Notes: generated by a model from the sequence alone, not told the origin. Shown: positions 24,201 through 35,900, numbered from the stretch's first letter. The stretch is DNA of 64,000 nt from Annulohypoxylon bovei var. microspora (GCA_022836615.1 MU405215.1:434001-498000); one strand, 5' to 3'. Numbers and translations: made by a program.

Positions 24201-24326
24201 TGGGTTCACAGACAGTACGTTGGTGTTGGTGGTGCAACACGCTACATGAGATTGCCCCCCTAAAGTGAGCTCTGGTGGGAGTGGTTCCCTTGGGTCCCAG
24301 ACGATACCTGCTGTGAAGATGGGCAT
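21249..24326 (-). CDS. VIT and von Willebrand factor A domain protein (1025 aa)
   Basis: One uninterrupted frame with ATG at 24326. Residues about 65-195 form a VIT domain (LSVSINGRIVDDTAQVIVSQIFWN, VFPLPSGCTVTGF, then AKVKPKAEAQDAFQKAVA). A vWA domain starts near residue 350 and has the metal-binding MIDAS motif D-x-S-x-S at residues 356-360 (DRSGS), plus GGTELLNAL and VIILTDGEVW downstream. The C-terminal 350 residues are low-complexity and then helical. This architecture is that of inter-alpha-trypsin-inhibitor heavy-chain-like proteins; fungal copies lack a signal peptide and are probably intracellular adhesion or scaffold proteins of unknown role. It is divergent from the gene at 24669, and they share a 342-bp promoter. 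Confidence 0.88.
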   Translation of the reverse strand: MPIFTAGIVWDPREPLPPELTLGGQSHVACCTTNTNVLSVNPPSSNDDNNILPGGPVKRFPDHVLKESTRNLLSPLSVSINGRIVDDTAQVIVSQIFWNNADIPIPKASYVFPLPSGCTVTGFTCRVGRDKIIRAKVKPKAEAQDAFQKAVAAQRTAALLEQNTPELFTTSLGNIPANTRLEAELTYVTLLKRQFSQEKNITTFTIPTAIANRYGSAPPDIGENLTRETPQSLTLQLEVTEAEKIVHIKSDSHKILLDQGLDKGKSSNWTNLSGQSQESRIDVAVIKLDSEAGFLREDFILTIETSSPSKADHAHAWLESHPSLENQKAMMIMVPSSLMLESKETHKTGEVIFLADRSGSMKDKIDALKSSLKFFLKGIPVGRKFNIWSFGSRYEKLWANSQDYNSESLQIALDYVESQFKANMGGTELLNALDAMINSRDKSCPCDVIILTDGEVWRLEETLKLVQDTRTSSSGEVRFFSLGIGAHVSHALVQGIASRGGGYCEVIPKASMGGWEDRVVAMLKAALTTHVNTWSIKLDGKGDYGLFLASPADFGNLNAFQGNRIYILSTPDSPLDQLTSISIETLKSNGDRQSTTISVTTLKQPDTIIHNLAAQAIVDDGGYPGKQTLSPTQATELACRFSIVSKWTSFFLEQENPESKEEDQDIPVHDATNDLDLLQPRGTTRHPTTEPIGHIKRYSVDASPSSNFVDFDFDYEFASRPTNALDFCADPTDGFDSRPGNFLSSTAQLQFQGFSYSGPKPRSNNNLEAGNESKLPRIHCRTTVQTTSWEVIRPRWRRSYAKRAPGSTSLMPPMVNFPVQAKTVSSKMHGPFSSVNIKEEKKSKHQVENYFDSLMSTTPEPKLDGTAFNDDSADSHKKFVAKLLWYQNFDGSINTDASSILGSLLTTATHEVEEYALKTNTISSSSAAGILAYTVVFVVLLERDLLDCKDLWDLMRIKAVDYIVAQVPDESKRTELYKFAQEHLAGKQLPLSGASADSTDQATANPEDASIQEPERSEVKVAPIE

Positions 24327-24668
24327 GGTTGATGACTTGAAATGCGCGTTTTTGTTGTCTGAATAGTATAATTGTCAATAAAAATGATAACTAAATGGCT
24401 ACAAAGAAAAAGATAGGTTGTGTCCTTTATATAAATTCGAGGGGTCGATGAGTGGCTTTTGGACTCTGCAGTGCAACCTTGGCAATGAATGCGAAAAAGC
24501 CGGCGAGAACGCCTAGAGTGTTGCGAGTCAACCTTGTGAAAGGATCCCACCCCCTCTTTCATGCTAGATACCTAGCTCTTCTAATTAATCCTCTTATTAC
24601 ATACCTACCTTGATCTTTGATTTGAGTCTCATGAGCCAAATACACACCTAAATCGGCCTGAATGAACC
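24327..24668. promoter_or_regulatory. Bidirectional promoter region
   Basis: 342 bp lie between the start codons of the VIT/vWA gene (minus) and the nine-exon gene (plus). It must contain both promoters and leaders. No specific operator was recognised. An out-of-frame ATG at 24662 overlaps the approach to the start at 24669. Confidence 0.5.
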
Positions 24669-27083
24669 ATGTCATTTTCGCCCTCTATCGGAGATGTCGT
24701 CCTGATGGCCCAGATTGCTTGGACGCTGGCTCAGACATTCACCAAGGGTCGTAAATCAGCTCCCGCCGAGTTCTGTGATGTCGAGAACCAGCTCTACTCA
24801 CTCAGCGCTGCCTTAGAAGCCATTAGGAGGGCCCAAGAGAAAGGGGACCTCGAAATTGGGTATGTAGCTCCTAAACCAGTATCCTCAGGAGGTAAAGACG
24901 AATCATACGGCCAAAATACGATGGAAAATATCCTTCAAAATTGCCTGCAAACATTGAAGCATCTTGAGAATATCGTTAAGAAGTATAGCGTGATTCTCCA
25001 ACCGACTTCATCTTCTGCCCGTGGGATCAGTAACTGGAACCAATATGTGGTTAGAAACTGGAGGAAAATCGAGTGGACAACAGAGAAAGGGGATCTAAAT
25101 GCTCTGAGGAGTCAGATAATGATCCACACCAATAGTCTAAACTTGTTGCTCGGGGTCGCCATGAGGTATGATGTTTTATAATGCTGCTAGAGCCTTGGAA
25201 AGTTACTCATCTGTATTAGTTCTCAAGCTTCTGGGATTCGGAGATCCGTCGAAACATCCTCTGCGATGGTCAGAGAACTGTACGAATGGTACCAGGACAA
25301 CATCAAGGTAACCAGGAACGACCACCTGATCTCGAGTTCAACTTCACCAGCCTATACGGCCTACACACTTTCAACGGCACCCGCTCAAACATTCGAGCTT
25401 TCTATTTGGACGAGTCGAGGAAAAGAGACAATCTGCCCTCGAGCCTATTTTAGTCGCGACTGGAATCAAACCTCTGTTGATTCAGCATCTTCAGAGGCCG
25501 AGCCTATGTTGGCTTGTGTGTGTCAAAAGCACGGCAGCCCCGGATCACATCAGACTGCAGTCCAGAGATATGAGTGTAAGTAGAACCGAAAAGAATAGGA
25601 GATCAAGCCGTTTCTGAGAAGTCCTTAGTGTCCCATATCACCTTTCCTGCTCGACTTGCGGGAGAAAATAGATCCTGGATTCTCTACAAGACCATCGACA
25701 AAGTAACTAATCAGCTTGTCACTCTTTACATTACCACAATTCATCCTAGTTGTTAGTGAATTGCTCTACCCCTGAATGTTGGTGCCCACTTACTAAAAAT
25801 AGAGGAGACATTCAAACATTAGAAGAAGCAATTCTTCAGGATCTAGCTATTCGACGAGCAGATACGATTTTAAGACAAGGGTTTGGTAATAGCCTTTGCT
25901 ATATATCAGCCGATACTGGAGAAGAGCGTGTTCTTGTATCGATCGGGTAACATATCTCGGGTCCCGCAAGTTCAAATATTAGCTAATGTGGTAATATCGT
26001 CTAGGGATCTTAGAACTGCACAAAAGTCAATTGAGTCGGTTACCTTCGACCACGGCGGAAGGACTTACTCTCGTAAATATGTCGAAAATATTCAGATCCT
26101 GCAGTATCAGGCCTTAAGCTTAGGCTTGGTAATAAAGCGGGGGCAGACAGAACCGCTACAACCCCTAGACTATGCGGAGGTCTTCATCACTTATAGTGAA
26201 CAAGACGAAGAGGCGCGAAGTGATGTGGTCAGCAGCACACTTCACTGTAAGTCTAAACCTAGAAGAACTTAGACGAACATGTTCTCTAACTTAAATTAAT
26301 AGTGAAGCGAAATACAAAATTAAAACTCGACGAAAGCCATGCTCTCGTACGAATAGACTCGATCGAAACAATGGGAACATTCATAGACGAACGTACAGTT
26401 AGCCTTGGCGATGTGGGAATAACTATTCAAGTTACGAGCAAACAAGGTATGTATCGGTATGTATTTGCAGTTTGACATCATGTCACGCAGCCGAGACAAT
26501 GTTGCTAACGCGAACAGCTGCGCGAGAGCTTCATCGGGGGCTAGAAGACATGCGCATGGAATTATTCATCAGAAGCCTTCGGTATCCTCGGTCAGATGAG
26601 TCGGTGGTACTTCGCTTGTGAGTATCCTCGAGGATTTCTTGTAGTGACGAATTATTGACATTCCACACCTCTCTAGGCAATTCGCGAGGGTCGAGTGCGA
26701 ATACATGTGTATCCTTGATGCCGACGTAACGGTAACTGTCAATAATCAGGGCAAGCATCGGCTCATCATCGAGAGTCGTAATAAATGCACTCTCATGAGT
26801 CAAGTTCTTGCCGATGATTTCTTCAACTCGACGTCGGCGAAGCCAAATTACACTCGGCCGACTTATGTTGTCCAATACGACGAGCATGGGATTCGCAATG
26901 TCTATAAATATGAGCGTGGATTCAGATACTTAAACTTGGGAGATAGACAAGGTATGTTAACGTCCGCCTTGTTAATATTTGTCCATAGCTTACGTGTTTT
27001 ATATAGCCGACCGGATGTTTAAACTTGCCTGGGATACTATGTCGATAGAGTTGCAAACCGCGGGAATCCATTTGGATCGATAA
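24669..27083 (+). CDS. Nine-exon protein with a possible STAND-type N-terminal helical domain, function unknown (653 aa)
   Basis: Exons: 24669-25165, 25220-25575, 25629-25702, 25750-25946, 26005-26246, 26303-26446, 26518-26617, 26677-26951, 27007-27083. All junctions are GT-AG, introns are 47-71 nt, several have CTAAC-type branch sites, and the frame stays open to TAA at 27081. Residues 1 to about 170 (SFSPSIGDVVLMAQIAWTLA and the helical stretch after it) resemble the N-terminal domain found on many fungal STAND and heterokaryon-incompatibility proteins. A Cys motif CSTPECWC lies near residue 315. The C-terminal half is mixed alpha/beta and matches nothing I recognise; no NACHT or P-loop is present. 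It may be a signalling partner of STAND receptors, but that is inference. The first intron was set by phase, with the acceptor at 25219. Confidence 0.72.
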
Positions 27084-27514
27084 ACGAAAGGATACAGGGT
27101 ACGCGAATCTTTAGGGATGATACCTCGGTAGGCTGCTTAATAGATTGATATATATCGTTTGATGAAATTTCATGGTATCCTATTCTAATATTCGCCGTGG
27201 TGAAGAATTCGGCAAGACCGGCTGTCTTGATACTATTGAGCATAGGCGATCTCTCAATCCGGGCTCAAGATCGTGAAGCGCTTGCGACGAGTGGGGAAAC
27301 CAAACCCATCGATTCACCGCAAACACAGAGGAATTTTACAGACCCGGGAAAGGTGTTGCTTATTCTTCTGTTCAACAAGCTCTTCTAGCGATATCGTGCG
27401 GTGTGTTAACCAATTCGCTGTTGCATATGAGGAGGATCTGCGGCGATAGGCTGTGATCTTGTAGTTTTTCAAATATACATTCGTTTGCTCATTTGATGAT
27501 GTCTACTCTCGAAA
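27084..27514. other. Intergenic, between convergent genes
   Basis: 431 bp separating the 3' ends of the nine-exon gene and the small membrane-protein gene. Short ORFs on both strands have no support. Confidence 0.45.
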
Positions 27515-27922
27515 TCAAATTGCTCCCGATGATATTTCAGAAGACAAAGCGGCCCACATGAACATTCCCAAGCAGGCTAGATGTACTATTAGATGCAAAT
27601 GAGGGCCGCCTAAAGCGGGTTTCCTTTCACCTCGTGTTCCTGAACTGTGGTGAATACGAACATAGGCTCGATAGCACGGCCAGATGTGATACGTTCCCAA
27701 CGCCGCCGCTAACAATTGAGCCAAATAAGAAAAACCCGGTTCGCTAAGAATCGCAAGGCAAATCAGATTAGTCGAGAGTAGCAAGCCCCCGTATTGACGT
27801 AGAATGAGCTTCGCGGCCACATTGCAGTCGGGAAGTTGCTGGTCTGGGGTGAAAATGAATGATAGAGCTGCTGCTGTCTCGATGAGAGCGTGGACAGCGA
27901 ACGGTAACTTTGCCAATATCAT
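27515..27922 (-). CDS. Small four-helix membrane protein, family unknown (135 aa)
   Basis: ATG at 27922, intronless. Four hydrophobic segments lie at about residues 5-24, 38-60, 63-82 and 107-128. The protein begins AKLPFAVHALIETAAALSFI, a pattern I have the impression of meeting in short uncharacterised fungal membrane proteins. There is a His/Gly/Arg-rich loop before the last helix. No catalytic motif is visible. The upstream 1.4 kb is gene-free. Confidence 0.6.
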   Translation of the reverse strand: MILAKLPFAVHALIETAAALSFIFTPDQQLPDCNVAAKLILRQYGGLLLSTNLICLAILSEPGFSYLAQLLAAALGTYHIWPCYRAYVRIHHSSGTRGERKPALGGPHLHLIVHLACLGMFMWAALSSEISSGAI

Positions 27923-29358
27923 CGTGTTAGACAGGTGCTAAACTGTATTGGCGGAGTGCGACCGATGCCTAGTAATAACACCACGACAACTTGAAATATG
28001 AAAGAAGATATGACCTTATTGAGACGACTAGGTGGTCTATAGTGAAAGTTTTTACTGGAAAATATGTTACCAAATTGGGAGAGCTGAAGGAGGGGTCCAA
28101 GCCTCGAAAGGGACAATAATGCAGGTGTAACGCATCCATGTGAAGGGGGGCTCTAGCGAGCCTCTTAGGGTCCCTTACGGAGAGAGGCCTGTCAGCTCGA
28201 GGTAGCTGGCACTGCATGAGCTCTCCAGGGCTAGAAGCTTAGAATAAGGTTGGTATTTTAAGCTTTGTTGATACGATACATCTACATAAGTTCACAGAAT
28301 CCTCTGTAAAAATCGAATTGAATTCGGGCACTGTAAATCGGAATCTAAGGTGCCGAGTTAGGGACCCATCGAATTGCCAGATGATTCATGATTTCATCGA
28401 TGGGAGAATTAGGACTAATACTAAGTTACGCTCAGTTGGTGATCAGTCGATCGTACGGGTCTAGTCGAAAATAGAACCCACCCTCATACATCAGACTATG
28501 TAGATAGGGGAGAGGGGATGGCGATCTTGAAAGATTGTCCGTGTACCTAGGGAGGTAAAGGATTTGAAGAAAGTAGGGGTAAAAACGATGATGCTTTGAA
28601 GTTGTGTGTGCTACATCAGATATCCGGGAATCCAAGTAACATTTAGGGCTAAAAGGTGGCGGGACAGGCCTAGATTGGAGGGTCACGGCCCTCTAACTGA
28701 TCCATTAGGAAACGGCTATCTGAACTGCCCTGGTGCCTGAGCTACATCACGCTAATAGACGCTAATTTTTAACGTGGCTAGGTACAAGTATGTAGGTACG
28801 ATACAGCCAATATTAAGTACCTGTATCATGACTGTTTCACACTCTCGGTCGTCATACCCTGATCAACGACCACCGTCGCGATTGCAACCTCGACTACGAT
28901 AAAAATTATCATAGAGTACCTGCCCGAAACACAAAGTGCTTTGGACTTTCCTATCAGCCTCCTTACCAAGTGGTTGGTTCCCTCTTCTTTCCTTCATTTT
29001 AACCTTGAGGTACTTCATATCGTGGTTAAATTTCTTGGCATGCCGCTTCACCTTTCACCTACTAACTCCGTCCAACTAGAGATAATTTGATAGATAGGTA
29101 TTCGCCTTGTATACAATCACGCCCATCGTTTAGTGCTATCGCCTCGGTATCACGAGGCAAGCATCTAGCCCGTGTCATTCGTTATTATACATCTTGCATA
29201 GCATAGCCGCCGCCGAGATTCTATATCTTGTTTCTGCCGAGTATTCGAAGTTGGGAATATCCTCACATTCACTTTATAGCTCTCTTGAGAGCTTTCAACC
29301 GACTCGCCGAGTCTTACCTCTTATAGAACTACCTCAAACTCATACACTACCAAGCACG
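27923..29358. other. Gene-free region upstream of the type III PKS gene
   Basis: 1.4 kb between the divergent membrane-protein and PKS genes. ORFs here are short and lack motifs. It presumably holds the PKS promoter. A TACCTAGG motif lies near 28548 and GTAGGTACGATAC-type sequence near 28790. Confidence 0.45.
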
Positions 29359-30780
29359 ATGGCATCGCCAAACACATTCGGGGAGCTGGGTCTCTCCATC
29401 ATTGGATTAGGAGCACAGTATCCTCCATACTTACTCAAGCCAAGCGAGGTGGATAAGCTTGCCGCCAGATACCACCCAGATTCACCTGCGTAGGTAACCC
29501 TTAAAGGCTACTGCCATCAAATGCTGATAGCTGCTTGCTTTAGTATGCAGAAGGTACTTGATATAAACAAGTATACAGGTATTGGCACACGTTCATCTAT
29601 TGGGACTTCGGATCATCCTGTGGTGAATAAAGAAGATCCGCCATCGATAGCGGAACTTCACAAAACTTTCATATCAGATGGTGTTCCGCTTGCGATAGAG
29701 GCTTCGAGGAAAGCCATTGTAGAAGCTGGGGTCGATATCTCCGAGATCACCCACATGATTTCTACCACATGTACCGATAGCGCCAATCCTGGATTTGACC
29801 ATTTCGTTGCGAAAGGGCTAGGTGTCTCTCACAAAGTGGAGAAGGTCCTATTGCACGGTGTTGGTTGCGCAGGAGGATTAACGACACTTCGCACCGCCGC
29901 GAACTTAGCTCTAGGTCATTCCATGAGGCGGAAACCTGCCAGGATCCTGTGCGTGACCCTCGAAGTGAGTACGACGATGGTCCGCAGTGAACTGAGCAGT
30001 ATCGATGAGCTACAAGAAACGCGAATCGGACCTTGCCTATTCTCTGATTGCGCCTCTGCGTTGATCCTCAGTAATGGAATAGGACAACCGACAGCCGAAC
30101 CGATTTACGAATTACTTGGGTGGGAACATCAGGTTCTCCCCGACACCGAAGGCGATCTTGGCTTTGATGTGGATCCCGTTGGCTGGAAAGTCGTGCTCTC
30201 GCCTCGAGTACCAAAGTTAACAACCGATGTACTTAAACCGAGTTTCGCTGAGTTGTTGGAAACTGTCCCGGGTCTTCCTGCCGACTACCGGGAAGCGCCC
30301 GATTTTGACTGGGCGATGCACCCGGGTGGTTTAACTATCTTAACCGGTACCGAGAGAGTGATGGGAATCTCGCCGGAGCATATGCGCGCCAGTTATGATA
30401 CATATATGAACCACGGAAACTCGAGCTCAGCAACCATTTTCAGTGTGATAAACCGGTTAAGAAGTAAAGATATGGATGCGGTAGCCCCCGAAGGCCGGGC
30501 TCGGGATTATGTTGTTGGATGTGCGTTCGGTCCAGGAATCGTCGTCGAAATGTGCTTGCTTAAACGCAATATGGGACACCTTGGACTCCATACCCCTCCT
30601 GAGACCGATAGCGAAGCCAGTAGAAGCGAAACTGGCGAGGACGTCGACTGGGCGAGTATAGACCCTAAGGAGTCAATTCCGGGCACACCTGGGTCCGAGG
30701 ATATTCGAGGCGAACGAAAACTATCGCTTGGCGATGATATATTTATCAGCGAAGCAATTGCTAACGTTGAGTTGGATTAA
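29359..30780 (+). CDS. Type III polyketide synthase (455 aa)
   Basis: Two exons, 29359-29489 and 29544-30780; the 54-nt intron (GTAGGT donor, CTGAT branch, TTTAG acceptor) restores DSPA-MQKVL. The chalcone-synthase fold is complete: nucleophile Cys152 in GVGCAGG, His303 in MHPGG and Asn336 in NHGNSSS. These sit close to the triad positions I recall for the Neurospora alkylresorcylic acid synthase (ORAS), so long-chain alkylresorcinols, resorcylic acids or pyrones made from fatty acyl-CoA and malonyl-CoA are likely products. The last 70 residues are an acidic, probably disordered tail beyond the thiolase fold. No clear tailoring genes are adjacent; the next gene is an asparaginase, so a cluster is not evident. 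Confidence 0.93.
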
Positions 30781-31488
30781 GATATCAGTATTGGACCAGC
30801 ATATGATATCAAATATACCCATATCGCATTTTTGTTTATATTAAATAGATCAAAGTATCTACTGCTGGAAACTGGTCATTCTAATATCGAGATATAGTTT
30901 GATGGGATGCTTGGTCTTGAAACATTACCGGTCCTTTAGACGATTCAGCGATCTACTCACCAAATTGATGACCATTTCTTCATCAATTGCTTCAGAAAGA
31001 CGAACCAGGAATCTTCGAGGGACACAATATTTTATCCAAAGCAATTGTACATATGGACATTGGGAGCTATTATTGCATAAAATAATTGAGGAGGCCTATG
31101 GAAACGCTGATCTTGAGTTCCGTCCCGCTTCGTTGACGGTCCTGAGTTCGTCGGGTCTAACACGCTAGAAGTCGCAAAAGGGAGTGGGAAAACGGATTAA
31201 TTGGATATTAAGTAGGTAGACAATTATGGTAATGAAATTACCTATATATATTATCTCTTTCCTGCAACTAAATCTGTTGAGTTGTACCTATGTAAATATT
31301 TGAATTGGAGAACTTGGGGGCATTCTCAGCTGCCCTGGCGGGTTAGCGCGGATAGCATCCCACCTACAGCACAACTCCTCGTCCCCCCGACCACTCCTAT
31401 CGCCATTGAATGATAAGGAATTGGAGAAATCTTGGCCATTGGAACATCGATATCGTCCAAGGTAAACGCACATAAATCGACATGCCTA
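30781..31488. other. Intergenic between PKS and asparaginase genes
   Basis: 708 bp holding the PKS 3' region and the promoter of the next gene. Nothing else is recognised; the 89-codon ORF at 30899-31168 has no motif support. Confidence 0.45.
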
Positions 31489-32740
31489 ATGTCAATAATA
31501 TATCATTCCAACGGGGCCGCTTCGCTCATGAGGCTTTGGTACCTCGTCCCGTTGGCTTTTATTCTCATTATCACGATGGGGCAGTTTCAAGGATTCGGAC
31601 TAAGTTATCTCATCCTCTGGCTGTCGGCATCAGTGGGTGCTAAAAGCGCGAATGGCACGGGAAATTCGCCCGGCCTACCCATGGTCATTAATACGTGGGG
31701 CGGCCCGTTCACCGCCGCCACAGATGCCGCGTACCTGTCTCTGCTGAAGCCCGAGACGTCGGCTCTCGACGCCGTCGAGATCGGCTGTTCTACCTGCGAG
31801 GCCAACCAGTGCGATGGAAGCGTAGGCTACGGCGGCTCTCCGGACGAGAACTGCGAGGTGAGGCGGATCCCTTATTTCCAAGCCCCAAGGTTAGGGTAGG
31901 AAGGTGGGTAATTAACCCGCACAGACAACCCTCGACGCAATGATAATGGACGGCACGACCATGAAATCAGGCGCCGTCGCCGCCCTCCGCCGCGTCAGGG
32001 ACGCGGTGTCCGTCGCCCGCGCCGTGCTCGAGCACACCACGCACACGCTGCTCGCGGGGGACTTCGCCACGGACTTCGCCGTGCAGAACGGGTTCGCGGC
32101 GCAGAACCTCACGACGGACGCCTCGGCCGCGTCGTGCGCCGCGTGGCGCGCCGCCGGCTGCCAGCCTAACTACCGCATCAACGTCTCGCCTGACCCGGGC
32201 TCCTCGTGCGGCCCGTACGAGCCGCTAGCGCTGAATTCTAGTGATGGGGCGGCGTATGCGGAGGAGCTGAGACCGAGGGGCAGGCCTGAGGGCCACGATA
32301 CTATCTCGATGATCGCGCTGCATACTTCGGGCGCGATGGCTGCGGGGACTTCGACGAATGGCGCTGGTCGGAAGATACCTGGACGCGTCGGCGACGGCCC
32401 GATTACGGGAAGCGGGTCGTATGTCGATGGGGAGGTGGGCGGGTGCGGGGCGACGGGGGATGGGGATGTTATGATGCGCTTTCTGCCGTGCTACCAGGCG
32501 GTTGAGAACTTGCGGCGGGGGATGAGTCCTACGGAGGCTGCCGAGGACGCCGTGAGGAGAATGCTGAGGAAGTATCCGGAGGTGCAGAGCGGGATTGTGG
32601 TTGTTAATAATCAGGGCGAACACGGTGGTGCTGGGTCGGGCTGGACTTTTACGTATGCGTATCGTGGGGGCGGGATGAATGAGACGGTTGTTGTGAGCGT
32701 GCCGCCTATTGACGATGGGGTGATTGATTTGCGGAGGTAA
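31489..32740 (+). CDS. N4-(beta-N-acetylglucosaminyl)-L-asparaginase-like N-terminal-nucleophile hydrolase (394 aa)
   Basis: Two exons, 31489-31857 and 31925-32740; the 67-nt intron is GTGAGG to CACAG, phase 0. The first in-frame ATG is 31489, but 31528 is also possible and would put the hydrophobic signal/anchor (RLWYLVPLAFILIITMG) at the very N-terminus. The mature part starts VINTWGGPFTAATDAAY, then DAVEIGCSTCE and CDGSVGYGGSPDE, as in aspartylglucosaminidase. The self-cleavage site is in GHDTISMIALH, where the Thr becomes the N-terminal nucleophile, followed by TSTNG and GRVGDGPI(T)GSG(S)Y. The human relative trims the Asn-GlcNAc linkage in lysosomes; the fungal enzyme is probably vacuolar or secreted. 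The block about 31640-32220 is very GC3-rich. Confidence 0.9.
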
Positions 32741-32936
32741 CACCAAACCCCCTTTCGAGGAATACATTCTGATGTCTTATCAATCGAGTCTCACGAGAGT
32801 TCATTTTCAATAGCGACAATACGAAGACAATTGGTCAACATGGAGATTTCATTCAAATATCTTACATTTGCGAATCCGTATCCCGCTAATCCATATGCAC
32901 GCTAATAACCAAGCAACATTCTCTCACCCCTGAACA

Positions 32937-35900
32937 CTATGCCTGTACAATAACCTCGTCATCACCATTCAAATACAGCTCCCTCAATTCCTTCTTCCAC
33001 TCTTCCAGCGTAATCCACTTCTTCCCGTTCTCCCCATCAGGCAACGGTACACTCCCCCTCGGCATACCCTCATACTCCTTCTCGTCCCACCTGGGCAGCT
33101 CGATGAACGTGTGTTCCTTCTTACACGTAAATCCCTTCTTCTCCTTCAACTCTCCCTTCAGGAGTAAAGCATGGCAGCCAGCGTCCAGCTGCGTCGCGCC
33201 CAGACAGTCCGCGCACGTGTACAGCGGCTCGTCCATCACCGTATACTGCCTGTAGCACCCATCGCAAGACACGACCCAGCCAGGCTGGGCGGGGTCGTCG
33301 CTGACCTCGACGACATCCAGGGCTTTCAGCTCGGGCGTTGGCTCTCTGATAATCTCGCTTGACTGGGACTTGGGGTCGCTCTTGCTGCCGGGCTTGGGGC
33401 TTGGAGTCCGACTCCGCTGGAGGTCTCGGACTACGTTCTGCACGCTCCTGTTCGCGAAGCCGTTGCTGTAGGTAGGCGCTTGTTGCTCTATTTCTTTCGG
33501 CAAACCGTTGACACCGTCTGTCGCGCCGTGCTCCCCGCTGGCGGACTTGGCCACCCAGGTGTCCCACTTGATCAGCGCGTCGCGTTGTGCCACGTTGCGC
33601 AGCATCCACGCGATTCGCGTGTTCTTGACGTCCTCGATGGTGGTCAGCAGCCGCGCTAGTAACCAGAACGCGGAGTCGTCGTTCTCCTCGTCCTCGTCCG
33701 ACAGGAGCTCGATGATCTCCCGCACGACGCGCTCGATCCAGCCGCGAGCCAGGTGAGAGTCGGTCTTGCGTCTGTGGTGGTAGCGGATCAGGCAGCACAC
33801 GGCGATGGTGCTGGTCCAGAGGTCCGGGCCGTCGCTCGCGTCCGGCTCCGGGAGCAGGTTCGCGATGAGCGAGCCGTAGGAGTCGACCTTCTCGGCGGAC
33901 AGGTTCGGCTGGAACGCCTTGTCCAGGTACGTCCTCGAGAGCGCGTTCGTCATGTCGTCGATGGGGTGGCGCGACAGGATGTCGCTGTGGTGCAGCCGGA
34001 TGTTCTCGAGCGCGGTCTCCTGGATGGCGACGACCTTGTCCTGCTGAGCGCCGTCGGCGGCGCTGGCCAGCGTCTTGGCGAAGCCGTCGCGCAGGAAGAA
34101 CAGCAGGTCGTGGGTCTCCTGCTGCACGCCCATGTCGATGGCCAGCGTGAAGAAGGCCTCGATGACGTCCCAGCGCCCGGTCGCGTCCGCGGCCCGCGCC
34201 AGCACGTTGACGGCCCCGAGGTAGGTCAGCTGCACCACGAACTGGTTGACCAGCTCGTCGAAGAACGCCGCCCACGTCTGGCTCGTGCTGTTCAGCGTCT
34301 CGACGAAGGCGATCAGCTCCGCCCACGCCCCGCTGCTCTGGTACCGCGTGAGCACCTTGGTGTAGTCCTTGAAGTGCACGTAGTCGTACTGCAGACTCTC
34401 CCTGTGGGTGGCCGCGGCGAGCGGCAGGTCCGAGCCTAGATCCCATAGGCGGTCGCCCAAGTCCAGCGTGATACGCGCTAGCAGCGACGAGTTGGAGTGG
34501 TCCCTGATCCAGAACTCGTTGCGGCCGCGCAGCTCGTCGATGTCTTTCTTGGCTTGGGAGAGCAGCCTGACGGCCTCTTCGTTGCCGGTGCTGGGCTGCT
34601 TGGTTAGGAAGTGGCACGCGTGCCAGTTCTTGGGGTTGAGGTCGACGGCCTTTTGCGCGCGCGCCTGGTAGATCTTGGTCGCGTCGGCGTCGGTGTGGCA
34701 TAGCTGGAACGTGATAAGGGCACCATGGATCTCCCAGCTCGATTCTTGCTCCGGTGTGTCATTCGTCTTGTCAAGCTCTCCAGCGGCCCATTCCTCGATC
34801 TCTTTCAGCACGTCTAGGCGGAATTCTCTATCTTCGAATTCCTCGAAGGCTGGTGTATTGGCATTCCTGTACGGCTCTGGGTCACTGGGCATCTGAGAGG
34901 ACTTTTCTGGGTTGAGCTATACGAAGGTATTAGGAAAGGTCTGTCCGCATGGTGTAGGTTTGGGGAATCAATCAACTTACCCGTGATAAATATCCGCGGA
35001 TAAACCAACACGCACACCAAAAATGGCGAGGCGTGAAATCCACGCGACGAAATAGGTGGGTCGCCATATGTTTGGCGGCGTAGGAAAGCACTGCTTTATG
35101 TAGATTGGTCGAAGATGCCTTCACAGCCTCAACAAATGAAATGCCCGGTTCGTAGTTTATGTACTTCGTCACCGAGGAGTCACGTAGCCAGCGGGAGACC
35201 TCCTGAACACCGGACATAGAATAGAGCCATTCGGCTCGAGTCTCACGTAGGTCGATGTACTCATCCCAATCCCAAGTATGCAAACTCACATTGAGATCAT
35301 AGGGCCAGAACATAGAATCGACTCCGCACTCCTCCGTGAAGAGCTTGACGAGAAGCGGCCCCACTTGCGCCTTCAACTCTCGGTCGGCGGCCGAAAGGTC
35401 AACCTCTTGCAAGTGATCTAGAAGCCAATACATCGCATACTGGCGGAGTCTTGTATTGGTCCTCAGCTGTTCCTCCGTAAGTATAATTAGGCAGGTTAGG
35501 GCAATCTTGATGTTAGCGTTATCAAGGTCGAGGCTGATGTAATCCTTGTACTTCGCGCCGAGCTTCATATCGAAGAACTGCTCGAACTCGAGACGTAGAT
35601 AGAGATCAGGCGGGCACACATTGTTGAGGAAGTGACGGACGATGGAAATTTCAGACTCCTGGATGATCTTTGGACCGGACGTAACTATAGTTAGCCCAGC
35701 ATCTCTTTCGAAGCCTTTTGATGGGATCCGGTCTTTGATCTCAGAAGAACGCCAATCGATGAAGCCCGAATCTGTAACGGTGAAGATAGGGTACTTCTCA
35801 GCGAGCTTCTGGGCGAATGGAAGCAGAGATATGGTTAAATTCACTGGTGCAGCCTCCTGAGCGGTACTCTCGATATCTGAGAAGCCCGTCTTTCTTCTTG

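Noticed and set aside
25228..25440. Alternative reading of exon 2 of the nine-exon gene, with acceptor at 25227
   Set aside because: It stops within 75 codons (TAG after SSLF). The acceptor at 25219 gives an open frame ending at a perfect GTAAGT donor.
29359..32740. Polyketide gene cluster around the type III PKS
   Set aside because: The adjacent genes (asparaginase, STAND protein, small membrane protein) are not typical tailoring, transport or regulatory genes; the P450/MFS pair is 15 kb away behind unrelated genes.
33121..34701. 526-codon minus-strand and 228-codon plus-strand frames over STAND exon 3
   Set aside because: Shadow frames of a GC3-rich exon: Arg/Ala/Gly-rich composition and no domain.
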